Source: SHLQ01 sp964441145 (lineage in GTDB: Bacteria; Actinomycetota; Acidimicrobiia; Acidimicrobiales; SHLQ01). Taken from it: a stretch of 29,846 nt of DNA. The notes below the pieces were generated by a model. That model did not search any database. It was not told the origin of the DNA and worked only from the letters and a program-made list of their open reading frames with translations. Shown here piece by piece: positions 15,203 to 23,256 of this stretch (positions within the stretch are counted from its first letter, which is position 1; every line of letters starts with the position of its first letter). The stretch is from positions 1-29,846 of the forward strand of contig CAYTUB010000036.1 in the NCBI GenBank assembly GCA_964441145.1, written 5' to 3'. The position numbers were made by a program, and so were the translations under genes.

Positions 15203-15784
15203 ATGGAGGAAGAGCTCGATCGCAGTCGTTCGTTTATCGGGATGGTGCCCGACGACCAGTGGGCCACAACGGCCGGACTCGACGAACAGTATGGCGCCGT
15301 GGTCGACAACGGATACGGCCGCGTTGACAACATCATGGCCATCCACTCGCTCAACCCGGCGGGCATGGCAGCGCACAACGCGCTGTATAAGTCGGCGATG
15401 TCGGGGACGGCGACATTGCGCAAGGTCGAGCGCGAGATGATCGCGTACGTCGTCTCGCTTGAGAATCGCTGCCACTATTGACTCGTGCATCACGGCCGCG
15501 GTCTGCGCCGGTTACTGAAGGACGATGTGCTGTTCGCCGAGATCGGTGTGGATTGGCGCAAGGCTGACCTGTCGTCGAAGCGTCTCGAAATGCTGGAGTA
15601 CTCGGTGAAGCTCACCCATACTCCGGGCGACATGACGTCGGGCGATGTCGCGGCGCTGCGCGCCGAGGGCTTCTCCGACCGAGACATTCTCGATATCACC
15701 GAGGTGATTGGCTACTACGCCTATGTCAACCGCATAGCAGACGGCCTCGGTGTCCAAACCGAAAGCTGGATCCCCGATGAGTGA
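15203..15784 (+). CDS. AhpD-like (CMD superfamily) selenoprotein with in-frame UGA at the attacking Cys position
   Basis: Two fragments, 15203-15478 and 15482-15784, lie in the same frame and are separated by a single TGA (15479-15481). Joined, they give a 193-aa member of the carboxymuconolactone decarboxylase/AhpD peroxidase-related family. The active-site region reads EREMIAYVVSLENRCHY-U-LVHHG. Glu78, Cys90, residue 93 (the TGA) and His97 reproduce the AhpD spacing Glu118/Cys130/Cys133/His137, so TGA falls at the attacking cysteine. A hairpin just after the TGA has fdhF SECIS geometry. I therefore read TGA as selenocysteine (Sec93), giving a CxxU thiol/selenol redox centre for peroxide reduction or a related redox reaction. 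Start ATG 15203. The second half alone would lack the resolving Cys. The alternative is a nonsense mutation or base error (TGC to TGA). Confidence 0.87.
15479..15481 (+). other. In-frame TGA predicted to encode selenocysteine (Sec93)
   Basis: The codon follows TGC CAC TAT (Cys-His-Tyr), so the motif is C-H-Y-U. Homology continues on both sides without a frame change. One base substitution would make the Cys form. Confidence 0.85.
15493..15510 (+). promoter_or_regulatory. Bacterial-type SECIS hairpin
   Basis: CGGCCGCGGTCTGCGCCG folds as CGG, a single bulged C, CGC, loop GGUCU, GCG, CCG. The loop GGUC begins at nucleotide 19 after the UGA. From memory, E. coli fdhF has 3 pairs, a bulged U, 3 pairs and loop GGUC at the same distance. 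This is the element SelB would bind to deliver Sec-tRNA. Confidence 0.8.
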
Positions 15785-15874
15785 ACGGCGGTCGCGTCGC
15801 GATGCGTTGGGTGCAACAGTTCTGAAGCTGTGCGCAGTGTCTGCCAGAGGGCCATGCCTTGCATGGGTACGTGG

Positions 15875-17323
15875 CTAGCCGTTCGCGAGTTCGAAGGCTC
15901 GGTCTGGAACGAATTGGCCAGCGCCAGCAATGCAGCCGTCGGCTTCGCCCGGCACCTTGACCCACAGGTAGGCGTCGACGGTCGCGGTCCCGGTTTGCAG
16001 AGTTGGGCTCGGTCCAATTGCGCGGCCCGGTGCGTCGCACCATTCGCCGTTGGCTCCGTTGCCGTTGCGGCTGGTGTCGATGACCTGGGCCAGCCCAGCA
16101 GGGTTGCCTAAGGCGTTGAGCACCTGAGCGCCAAATGCCTGCTCCAGGTTCGTCGCGTTGTAGTTAGACACATTGGTGAAGAAGCCATCGGAGGCCAAGA
16201 CCCCGGCATCGCGAAGACGGTTCGCCATCTCGCCTGGCGCAATCCAGTTCGAGTGTCCTGCGTCGAGATACACGCGGCATTGCGAACACGACGCCTTGAT
16301 GGTGTCGACGGCTCTGGCGATCGCCTGGTTGCGGCCAACGCCTCCGCAGGCGTTGAGTGCGAGTGCGTCGGGTTCGAGGATGATGACTGCCTCGCTATTG
16401 CCGAGACCTGAGGCAAACGAGGAGATCCAGGCGTCGTACGCCGCAAAGTTCGCAGCGCCACCGGAGCTGTGTTGGCCACAGTCACGTTCGGGGATGTTGT
16501 AGGCAACCAATGTCGGCACTGCGTTTGCTGCCCGTGCGCGATCGACATAGTTCGCCACGTCGGAACCGACGTTGCCGTTCCAGTCCCCGAACCATCGTGC
16601 GATGGGCTGCGAACCGATCGCGTTCGCAATCGTGGTTGCTCGGGGGTCGGTCGAATTGTTGGCCGCCCATTGCGCAGCGCTGTTCGTCGGATCTGCAAAC
16701 AGTCGCACTCCGGCGGCCGGTTGTGCGACGGGCGCGGCGGTTGTCGTGGGTGCCTGAGTCGATTGCACCGATACCGTTGTCTGGTCAGTTGACGGGGCCG
16801 TGGTTGAAGGTGTGCTGGCTGCCGTTGGTGCCGTCGCTTCGGCGGTGGGTTCGGGGCTTTGGCTGGCGGGCGTCGTAGCGGCACCCGGATTCGGCGCGGA
16901 GGCATTGCTCACGGCGTTCGTGGCGTCATCGGAATTGGTGTTGCTCGACGGCGCTTCGGTGGCCGAAGTTGTGCCGCTGTCGTCGGTCGGAGCGGCGGTG
17001 TTCTCGTCGTCGGTCGTGGTGTCGTTGGCTGCGGTCTGGGTGGTGATATCGGCGGTATCGGTCGCGGAGTTCTCGTCAGCGCTGGCGGGATCTTCGTTCT
17101 GGTCGTCTACCAGGGCCAAGGCTTCCGGTGCCTCGCCATCCGAGGCCGGGTCACCGGAGAACTCGTCGGCGGATTCGGCGAGATCTACTGCAGCGGTCTC
17201 GTCGGTGACGACCGAAGAACCGGACCGTCCCAGGACAAACCCTGCCACTAGAGCAACGAGTGCGATTGCGACGACGCCCCCGATTACGCCCCGAGACTGT
17301 TCTGGTGCTGATTCTTGACTCAC
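15875..17323 (-). CDS. Membrane-tethered glycoside hydrolase family 6 enzyme (cellulase-like)
   Basis: The 482-aa product has a short cytoplasmic tail, a membrane anchor (about 13-32), a Thr/Ser/Asp/Ala-rich linker of roughly 170 residues and a GH6 domain (about 206-482). GH6 enzymes cleave beta-1,4-glucan with inversion. The key aspartates match those of Thermobifida Cel6A: Asp281 in YNIPERDCG, Asp319 in ILEPDAL (general acid position), Asp354 in VYLDAGHSNW and Asp462 in WVKVPGEADG. Conserved WCDAPGRAIG is also present. There is no cellulose-binding module, so the enzyme probably acts at the cell surface on soluble glucans. The start is GTG 17323. It follows the GH13 gene on the same strand but is separated by a strong terminator, so it is transcribed independently. 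Confidence 0.94.
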   Translation of the reverse strand: MSQESAPEQSRGVIGGVVAIALVALVAGFVLGRSGSSVVTDETAAVDLAESADEFSGDPASDGEAPEALALVDDQNEDPASADENSATDTADITTQTAANDTTTDDENTAAPTDDSGTTSATEAPSSNTNSDDATNAVSNASAPNPGAATTPASQSPEPTAEATAPTAASTPSTTAPSTDQTTVSVQSTQAPTTTAAPVAQPAAGVRLFADPTNSAAQWAANNSTDPRATTIANAIGSQPIARWFGDWNGNVGSDVANYVDRARAANAVPTLVAYNIPERDCGQHSSGGAANFAAYDAWISSFASGLGNSEAVIILEPDALALNACGGVGRNQAIARAVDTIKASCSQCRVYLDAGHSNWIAPGEMANRLRDAGVLASDGFFTNVSNYNATNLEQAFGAQVLNALGNPAGLAQVIDTSRNGNGANGEWCDAPGRAIGPSPTLQTGTATVDAYLWVKVPGEADGCIAGAGQFVPDRAFELANG

Positions 17324-17399
17324 GCCTCTTTATCGAGACGAAACGGGTCGAGCTTGATAGCCGATCCGAAGATCTCCACGACCCGTAATCCACACCCAC

Positions 17400-17453
17400 A
17401 AAAAGATTTGTCCCCCGTTTGATACCGCATAGGTATCAAACGGGGGACAAATC
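17400..17453 (-). terminator. Intrinsic terminator of the GH13 gene with a 22-bp perfect stem
   Basis: The arms 17405-17426 and 17432-17453 are exact reverse complements around a 5-nt loop (17427-17431). On the minus strand the stem begins 1 nt after the TAA of the GH13 gene and is followed by TTTTT (17404-17400), the standard Rho-independent layout. The core includes CCCCCGTTTGATACC. The length and perfection of the stem are unusual. Confidence 0.88.
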
Positions 17454-17454
17454 C

Positions 17455-19131
17455 TTAGCGGGGGGTGAGCCAGGAGGATCCGTAGGGCGGCAGCTCGAGG
17501 AAGTTTGTTTGGTCCTTGCCGGTAAGAAGGCAATGGAAGCTGCCGTCGAGAGGCACGTGTTTGGTCTCGGCGGTCATGTTGCAGTACACGCTTACCTGGT
17601 CGACACCGTCACACGATGTGCGGTCGATCGCGAGCACCCCATCGAGATCGCGAAGCTCCTGGGCGCCTTCGGGGTGAAAGGCCGTGTGGCCTCGACGCAG
17701 CGCAGCACGTTCGAGCAGTCCCGCGAACAAGCGGCTTTGCCACGAGTCACCATCGAGCGAGGGCACATCGTCGATGTGGACGCGCCCACGGTTGATCGAT
17801 CGTCGGATCCCATCGGCTTCGACCGCGGCGTGATCGCTCGTCGTTGCCATCAGCGAGTTGATATAGAACGCTGGCACCCCGGCGAGCGCCAACACGATCG
17901 TATGGAGCAACACGATCCTGTCGGCCATGTGCGGATCATCGGGTCCGCCGAACAGATCCGGGAACGCGATGTTCAGCTCGTAGGGCCGATCTTCACCGTT
18001 TCGAGAGTATGTACCGTTCATGCCGCCGCGGGCGTGGGTCAGCTCGACAAGGCCGTCGATTTCCTCGCTGCTGAGGAAGCCTTCGGCTGGACGGACACCG
18101 ATGCCATCGTGGCTTGCGAGGAAGTTGAACAAGGTGGTGCCGGGAGGCGGGGGAGCGGCTTGGGCCATCCAATCCACGAGCCGGTCGGCACGACCGTTCA
18201 GCACCGCATCGATCGCGAGTGGGGGGAGGGTGAAGTTATAGATGAGATGCGCTTCGTCGCTGTTGCCGAAATAGGTGCGGTTCTCTCGATCGGGCACGTT
18301 GGTCTCGGTGATGATCGATACCTCGGGTGCGCGAGCCGCAAGCAACGTGTGCAACAGCTTGACCATCTCGTGGGTTTCGGGCAGGTGGATTGAGGTCGTG
18401 CCCGGCACCTTCCAAATGTAGGCAACCGCATCGAGGCGCAATAGGCGAGCGCCTTTTCGGATGTACAGATCGATGATGCGCAACATCTCGGCCACGAGCT
18501 CGGGGTTGCTCCAGTCGAGGTCGACTTGGTCCCGGCTAAAGGTTGTCCAGACAAGTTTTGGGCCCGCCTCGGTCTCGAACTCGCTGAGCAGCGGCGTTGA
18601 ACGGGGGCGGGTAACCGTGGAGAGATCCCAATCGGGCTCGCCAGTTTTGATGTAGCTACGGCCAGGTTCCTCGTCGCGCAAGAACTGTTGGAACCACTCC
18701 GAGCTTGCCGAAGAGTGGTTGAGAACCAGGTCGAACATCAACGGGACCGAGTCGGCGAGAGCGGCCATGTCATCCCAGGTGCCGAGATTCGGATCTACCT
18801 CGGTGTAGTCGATCACCGAGAACCCGCGGTCGGAGCTGTACGGGCTGAACGGCAAGACGTGGACGATGCTGATCGCATCGGCGAGATCGCTGCCAACCAA
18901 ATTGGCGAGTGCTCGCAGCGGGGCCTGATCATCGTTGGTGATCGAATCGCCGTAGGTAATCAAGGCAACGTCGCCCTCGTCCCAGCGGGAGGTAGGAGCG
19001 GGCAACGCATCCGTATCGATGCCGATCGCGTCGATGAAGAGTTCGGCGATCGCCTCGTCGCGCACACCCCAAATCTTGTTGAGGTGCTCGAGGACGGACT
19101 CGAAGAGAGACTCTGAGCTTGCGGTTGGCAC
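17455..19131 (-). CDS. GH13 subfamily 18-like sugar phosphorylase
   Basis: The 558-aa protein resembles sucrose phosphorylase/glucosylglycerate phosphorylase (YcjM-type) enzymes. They cleave an alpha-glucoside with phosphate to give glucose-1-phosphate. Features are LITYGDSI near 57-64, HVLPFSPYSSDRGFSV (91-106), DLVLNHSS (134-141), nucleophile Asp234 in RLDAVAYIWK, general acid Glu276 in ITETNVPDRENRTYFGN and transition-state Asp342 in ASHDGIG. The length fits the subfamily. Which acceptor is used (sucrose, glucosylglycerate or other) cannot be decided; TYGDSI and NVPDRENRTYFG favour the glucosylglycerate-type group. The start is GTG 19131, 6 nt after TATTCT, suggesting a leaderless mRNA. 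It is divergent from hrpB. Confidence 0.9.
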   Translation of the reverse strand: MPTASSESLFESVLEHLNKIWGVRDEAIAELFIDAIGIDTDALPAPTSRWDEGDVALITYGDSITNDDQAPLRALANLVGSDLADAISIVHVLPFSPYSSDRGFSVIDYTEVDPNLGTWDDMAALADSVPLMFDLVLNHSSASSEWFQQFLRDEEPGRSYIKTGEPDWDLSTVTRPRSTPLLSEFETEAGPKLVWTTFSRDQVDLDWSNPELVAEMLRIIDLYIRKGARLLRLDAVAYIWKVPGTTSIHLPETHEMVKLLHTLLAARAPEVSIITETNVPDRENRTYFGNSDEAHLIYNFTLPPLAIDAVLNGRADRLVDWMAQAAPPPPGTTLFNFLASHDGIGVRPAEGFLSSEEIDGLVELTHARGGMNGTYSRNGEDRPYELNIAFPDLFGGPDDPHMADRIVLLHTIVLALAGVPAFYINSLMATTSDHAAVEADGIRRSINRGRVHIDDVPSLDGDSWQSRLFAGLLERAALRRGHTAFHPEGAQELRDLDGVLAIDRTSCDGVDQVSVYCNMTAETKHVPLDGSFHCLLTGKDQTNFLELPPYGSSWLTPR

Positions 19132-19137
19132 ACCTTG

Positions 19138-19156
19138 AGAATATGAGGCCCATACT
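19138..19156. promoter_or_regulatory. Divergent -10 boxes for the GH13 gene and hrpB
   Basis: On the minus strand TATTCT (19143-19138) lies 6 nt before the GTG of the GH13 gene. On the plus strand CATACT (19151-19156) lies 5 nt before the GTG at 19162 of hrpB. Neither gene has a normally spaced Shine-Dalgarno, so both mRNAs look leaderless. TTGGCA at 19125-19130 is a possible but badly spaced -35 for hrpB. Confidence 0.45.
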
Positions 19157-19161
19157 TGGGT

Positions 19162-21621
19162 GTGCGCGATACTGGGTTACCGATCGAAGACGTGATCGAT
19201 GATGTCCGTCAGGCTTTGCGCGACGTCGGAATCGCGGTACTGACCGCCGAGCCCGGTGCGGGCAAGACCACGGTCGTCCCCTTGCGTCTCCTCGATGAGC
19301 CTTGGGTAACGGGCCGAATTCTGGTGCTCGAGCCGCGCCGCGTTGCCGCTCGCGCGGTCGCCCGCCGAATGGCACAGATGTTGGGCGAGTCGGTTGGCGA
19401 CACGGTGGGTTGGCGAACCCGCGATGACCGACGGATTGGCCCGAACACTCGCATTGAAGTCGTCACCGAAGGCATCCTCACGCGCCGTCTGCAAAACGAT
19501 GCTTCGTTGCCTGGGGTTAGCGCTGTGTTGTTCGATGAATTCCACGAACGCTCCGTGCACGCCGACCTGGGTCTTGCGCTCACGCTCGACGCCCGCGACA
19601 CCATATGTCCGGACCTGCGTCTTCTCGTGATGTCGGCCACTATCGACGAGGCGGCGGTTGCGGCGCTGATCGGCGAGGACCCCGAGACCCCGGCACCTGT
19701 TGTGTCGTGTCCAGGGCGAACGCATCCAATCGATATTCGATGGCGGCCGCGCAAGGGCCGCGACAAGCTGGAACTCTCGGTAGCCACAGTCGTCGAGGAA
19801 GCCCTAACCGAACCGGGAGACGTGCTGGTCTTTCTCCCCGGCGTCGGGGAGATTCGCCGCGCTACAGCGGAGATCGCACGGCGTACTGACGCAGCGGTCT
19901 TGCCGCTCTACGGCGCCCTGCCACCCGAAGAACAGGACTCCGCTTTGCGCTCGCTTCCGTCGCAGCGCCGGGTGGTGGTTTCGACCGACGTTGCTGAAAC
20001 GTCGCTCACCGTCGATGGGATTGGTTCGGTCGTCGACGCCGGGCTGCAACGACGTCCCCAATACGACCCGTCGTCTGGGCTCTCCAAGTTGGTCACCATG
20101 AGCCACTCCAAGGCCTCGGCTGATCAACGGGCGGGTCGTGCCGGTCGCCTCGGGCCCGGTGTGGCCTTCCGGCTGTGGTCCAAAATGGAGCACGCCAGTC
20201 GGCAAGCGCACGAGTCACCAGAGATCACTCGCATCGATTTAGCATCGGTGCTGCTCGAAACGTTGGCCTGGGGGATGGCTAGCCCCGCAGACCTTCGCCT
20301 GCTCGACCAGCCTTCCACCGGCGCGGTGGAAGAAGCCTTTGCGGTACTCGATCTGCTCGGAGCCGTCGACGACGAACGCAAGCTCACCTCAGACGGGCGG
20401 GCCATGTTGAAGCTTCCGTTACACCCGCGCCTGGCGGCGATGGTCGCCGCGGTGGGAGATGGCCCGCTGGGTTGGCCCGCTGCAGCATTAGCGAGCCTGC
20501 TCGAGGAACGCGATGTGCTCACCGGACGTCCTTCCGAACGGCCGATCGACTTGTGGACGCGCGTCCGTCTCGTCGTCGATGAATCCTTCCGTGCTCCCAA
20601 CACCGACGTTGCAGCCTTGCGCTCGGTTCGGCGACGTGCTCGCGACCTACTCAGCCGCACCGGTGCCCGAGAATCGACCGTATCGATCGACGACATCGGT
20701 CGCGCGCTCTCGCTGGCCTACCCCGATCGCATCGCGCAAAAGCGGGCCGGCCAAGGAGGACGTTTCCGGATGGCCAACGGGATGGGTGCCGAGTGCGCGA
20801 AGACCGATGCACTCGCACACGAGGAGATGTTGGTGATCGCCGAGGTATCTGGCGACAAGCGCCGACCGCAGATTCGCCTCGCGGCCGGCATCGATGCGCT
20901 CGATGTTGAGCTTGGCTTCGCAGCCGATATGACCGAACGTACTTTCTTTGGGTGGGATGACGATCGAAATGACCTTGCGGTGCGAGTCGAACGTCGTCTC
21001 GGATCGCTCGACTTTGGCACCCATGTCGCACGAGTGGAACCGTCGGCCGAAGCAACCGCTGCGCTCGTGGACCGCATCATCGACACGAACCTCGGTGCGC
21101 TCAATTGGACCGATGCCGCCCGCCAGTTCCAGGCGCGAGTGGCGCTTATCGCCGAGCATCGAGCCGATGCTATCGAGGCTCGGCTGGACGACGCGCAGCT
21201 CAAGAGTGACGCCCACGAAATCTTTGGTGCGTTCCTGCATGGCGCGGTGAGTCGCAAGGCAATCGAGGCAATCAATGTGCTCGAAGTTCTGCGGAGTCAA
21301 CTTTCGTGGGATGAACAACAAACAGTGGAACGGCTGACTCCCACCTCGTTCACGTTTGCTCGGGGACGCGAACGGACCATCGACTACACCGCGGAGACGT
21401 TGAAGGTCACCGTTCGAGCCCAAGATGCCTTTGGTACAGCGCAGACCCCGGCGGTTGTGGAGGGGGCGGTTCCTATTGCCGTCGAGCTGCTTTCGCCGGC
21501 CGATCGCCCGATTCAGATCACCTCCGACCTCGCGGGATTTTGGACCGGTAGCTGGGCGTCGGTACGCAAAGATATGGCTGGGCGGTACCCGAAACACGAC
21601 TGGCCCGAAGACCCCTGCTAA
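19162..21621 (+). CDS. hrpB: ATP-dependent RNA helicase HrpB (DExH box)
   Basis: The product of about 819 residues has the full HrpB layout of DEAH/RHA helicases. Walker A is AEPGAGKTT near residue 29, followed by EPRRVAARAVARRM (Ia), TEGILTRRLQ, motif II DEFHER, motif III MSATID, and STDVAETSLTVDGI and QRAGRAGR in the second RecA domain. Helicase-associated and HrpB C-terminal domains follow, ending in WTGSWASVRKDMAGRYPKHDWPEDP, the family's C-terminal signature. The start may be TTG 19156 or GTG 19162; I prefer the latter because CATACT sits 5 nt upstream. Its cellular role in actinobacteria is not defined. A flavodoxin-like gene follows 9 bp downstream, probably in the same operon. Confidence 0.95.
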   Translation: MRDTGLPIEDVIDDVRQALRDVGIAVLTAEPGAGKTTVVPLRLLDEPWVTGRILVLEPRRVAARAVARRMAQMLGESVGDTVGWRTRDDRRIGPNTRIEVVTEGILTRRLQNDASLPGVSAVLFDEFHERSVHADLGLALTLDARDTICPDLRLLVMSATIDEAAVAALIGEDPETPAPVVSCPGRTHPIDIRWRPRKGRDKLELSVATVVEEALTEPGDVLVFLPGVGEIRRATAEIARRTDAAVLPLYGALPPEEQDSALRSLPSQRRVVVSTDVAETSLTVDGIGSVVDAGLQRRPQYDPSSGLSKLVTMSHSKASADQRAGRAGRLGPGVAFRLWSKMEHASRQAHESPEITRIDLASVLLETLAWGMASPADLRLLDQPSTGAVEEAFAVLDLLGAVDDERKLTSDGRAMLKLPLHPRLAAMVAAVGDGPLGWPAAALASLLEERDVLTGRPSERPIDLWTRVRLVVDESFRAPNTDVAALRSVRRRARDLLSRTGARESTVSIDDIGRALSLAYPDRIAQKRAGQGGRFRMANGMGAECAKTDALAHEEMLVIAEVSGDKRRPQIRLAAGIDALDVELGFAADMTERTFFGWDDDRNDLAVRVERRLGSLDFGTHVARVEPSAEATAALVDRIIDTNLGALNWTDAARQFQARVALIAEHRADAIEARLDDAQLKSDAHEIFGAFLHGAVSRKAIEAINVLEVLRSQLSWDEQQTVERLTPTSFTFARGRERTIDYTAETLKVTVRAQDAFGTAQTPAVVEGAVPIAVELLSPADRPIQITSDLAGFWTGSWASVRKDMAGRYPKHDWPEDPC

Positions 21622-21630
21622 ACAGTGCTC

Positions 21631-22059
21631 ATGGATGTCGTTGTCATCTTCGATTCACGAACGGGAAACACGGAACGAGCTGCCGGACTTATCGGTGCTG
21701 GTTTACGAGATGCGGGGGCGTCGGTGTCGATCCAGTCGATCGACGACGTCGACCTCGGTGCGCTAGCCCGAGCTGACCTGGCTGTCATTGGTACCTGGAC
21801 CGGTGGGCTGTTCTTCTTTGGTCAACACCCCGGCGGTGCCGCCAAGATCGCCACCGTCTTACCCGACCTTTGGGACAAGGCAACCTTCGCCTACGTCACC
21901 TATGCGATCAATGCCGGCCGGGCAGCCACAAATATGGGCGATGTGCTCGATGGGATGGGCGCGGTCAACTTGGGAACCGCTGCGTTGCATCGCGACAACC
22001 TCGGCCAAGAGTGCACTGAATTCGTCGATCAGATTCTCGCTGAACTCGCGACGTCGTAG
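21631..22059 (+). CDS. Flavodoxin-like protein
   Basis: The 142-aa protein begins MDVVVIFDSRTGNTERAAGLIGAGL, in which SRTGNTE is the FMN-phosphate loop of flavodoxins. The isoalloxazine-contact loops are at about GTWTGGLFFFGQHP and YVTYAINAGRA. It likely binds FMN and transfers electrons, or is a WrbA/MioC-like flavoprotein; the partner is unknown. ATG 21631 is chosen over GTG 21625 because the family starts next to DVVVIF. It follows hrpB after 9 bp and converges with the lipoprotein gene 33 bp away. Confidence 0.85.
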   Translation: MDVVVIFDSRTGNTERAAGLIGAGLRDAGASVSIQSIDDVDLGALARADLAVIGTWTGGLFFFGQHPGGAAKIATVLPDLWDKATFAYVTYAINAGRAATNMGDVLDGMGAVNLGTAALHRDNLGQECTEFVDQILAELATS

Positions 22060-22092
22060 CTTTCGTTGTGCCTTGGCTTCGGCCCGTTGGAT

Positions 22093-23256
22093 CTAGGGGT
22101 CGATGAGCTCGGAGAATTCGGGTGTTCCATCGATGACTTCGATCAGGCGATAGGCACGCTCCACTTGACCGAGTCGGTTCAACGTGAGTTCGCCGCTTAG
22201 GGCCTCGATTGGGCCTTCCTGCAGCGCTTCGCCAAGTTCGTTTGGATTGGCCGAACCTGTTCGTTGCGCGGTATCGACCAAAATCGACAGCGTGTCTGCG
22301 GCGACGACGTCGGTCGATTCGGGCTGGTCGATAGAGCGATACAAGCTGTTGACCTCGAGAGAGGGATCGTCCCCATGCCGGCTCGATGGCGAGACCACCC
22401 AGACGTCATTGGTGTCTTCGGGCCATAGCTGGGGATCGGAGAACCATGGCACCACGATCGGTTGCTCGATGCCGTTGGCTCGCAGCGTCGAAACGACTTC
22501 GCCAACGGTCGGGGCGAGCGCGCACACCACCACCGCGTCCACTGAACTCAGAAGTTCGCTACGAGCTAGGAGAGTTTCCGTCGGGTCCTCGACGAGTCCG
22601 GTGAAACGCTCCGAGACGATAATCGCATCGGCGCCGAGAGCTTCTTCGATGACGTTGCATTGATTGGCCACGTCGGGAACGAGGTCGGAGGCAATGACTG
22701 CAAACACTGGCTCGTCTTGTATGCGAACGAGTTCTTCGAGGGCGGCGGCCACCGCGTCGGTTGACGTCGCAAGCGCTCCGGTATCGAAGACGAGCTCGGA
22801 GTCGGTTGGAATTTCGGGCTGAGGAATCGTGGCGCAACCGGTAAGCACGAGCATGTCGGCTCGTCGTCCCGCCTCGATCACACCAGGGATCGTTCCGTCG
22901 TCACATGTCGTGACCAACACGGTCACCCCAAGGCCGCGCAGAGCGTCGACCGCGTCATCGGCGTCTTCGACCTCGTCGATCTGGACGACCTCCAAGCTGG
23001 TAATCGCAGCACTTGGTGAGGACCGAATCGCTGTGTCAAAGACCTCGCGTACCTGTTCGTCACGTTCGGCCGTCGGCGCAGAGATATTGAGGACCATCCC
23101 GATCCGCAGTTCAAAGCCCACTCCAGCGCCTTCGACCGCCGCCTCCTGGACGGTGCTTGGAGGACTCGGAGCGTTGGAGCCCAAGTCATCTTGAGTGCAA
23201 CCGGCAGCGAGGAGGCAGATACCGCCAAGGCCAACGAGCAACCGACGGTTCAGCAC
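22093..23256 (-). CDS. Periplasmic-binding-protein type 1 lipoprotein (ABC solute-binding, LivJ-like)
   Basis: The 387-aa product starts with a lipoprotein signal, VLNRRLLVGLGGICLLAAGC, with the lipobox LAAGC placing the lipidated Cys at 20. The mature part looks like a Peripla_BP_6 type-1 binding protein: an opening strand LRIGMVLNIS, VLVTTCDDGTIPGVIEAGRR, FDTGALATSTDAVAAALEELV and later IVVPWFSDPQLW. No permease or ATPase genes are adjacent, so the transporter partner is elsewhere or the protein is a stand-alone receptor. The frame is open well upstream, but that part is antisense-like noise over the preceding gene. The start is GTG 23256, overlapping the upstream stop by 7 bp. Confidence 0.82.
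   Translation of the reverse strand: MLNRRLLVGLGGICLLAAGCTQDDLGSNAPSPPSTVQEAAVEGAGVGFELRIGMVLNISAPTAERDEQVREVFDTAIRSSPSAAITSLEVVQIDEVEDADDAVDALRGLGVTVLVTTCDDGTIPGVIEAGRRADMLVLTGCATIPQPEIPTDSELVFDTGALATSTDAVAAALEELVRIQDEPVFAVIASDLVPDVANQCNVIEEALGADAIIVSERFTGLVEDPTETLLARSELLSSVDAVVVCALAPTVGEVVSTLRANGIEQPIVVPWFSDPQLWPEDTNDVWVVSPSSRHGDDPSLEVNSLYRSIDQPESTDVVAADTLSILVDTAQRTGSANPNELGEALQEGPIEALSGELTLNRLGQVERAYRLIEVIDGTPEFSELIDP

Noticed and set aside
15479..15481. Reading the TGA as an ordinary stop producing a short protein plus a second GTG-started gene at 15485
   Set aside because: The split would fall between the two active-site positions of one domain, the frame is kept, and a SECIS-like hairpin follows at the right distance.
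17419..18393. Plus-strand frame of 324 aa
   Set aside because: It lies antisense inside the GH13 gene, which has complete catalytic motifs, and it starts inside the terminator hairpin.
20647..21597. Minus-strand frame of 316 aa
   Set aside because: It is an antisense shadow of hrpB, whose family motifs run through the same DNA.
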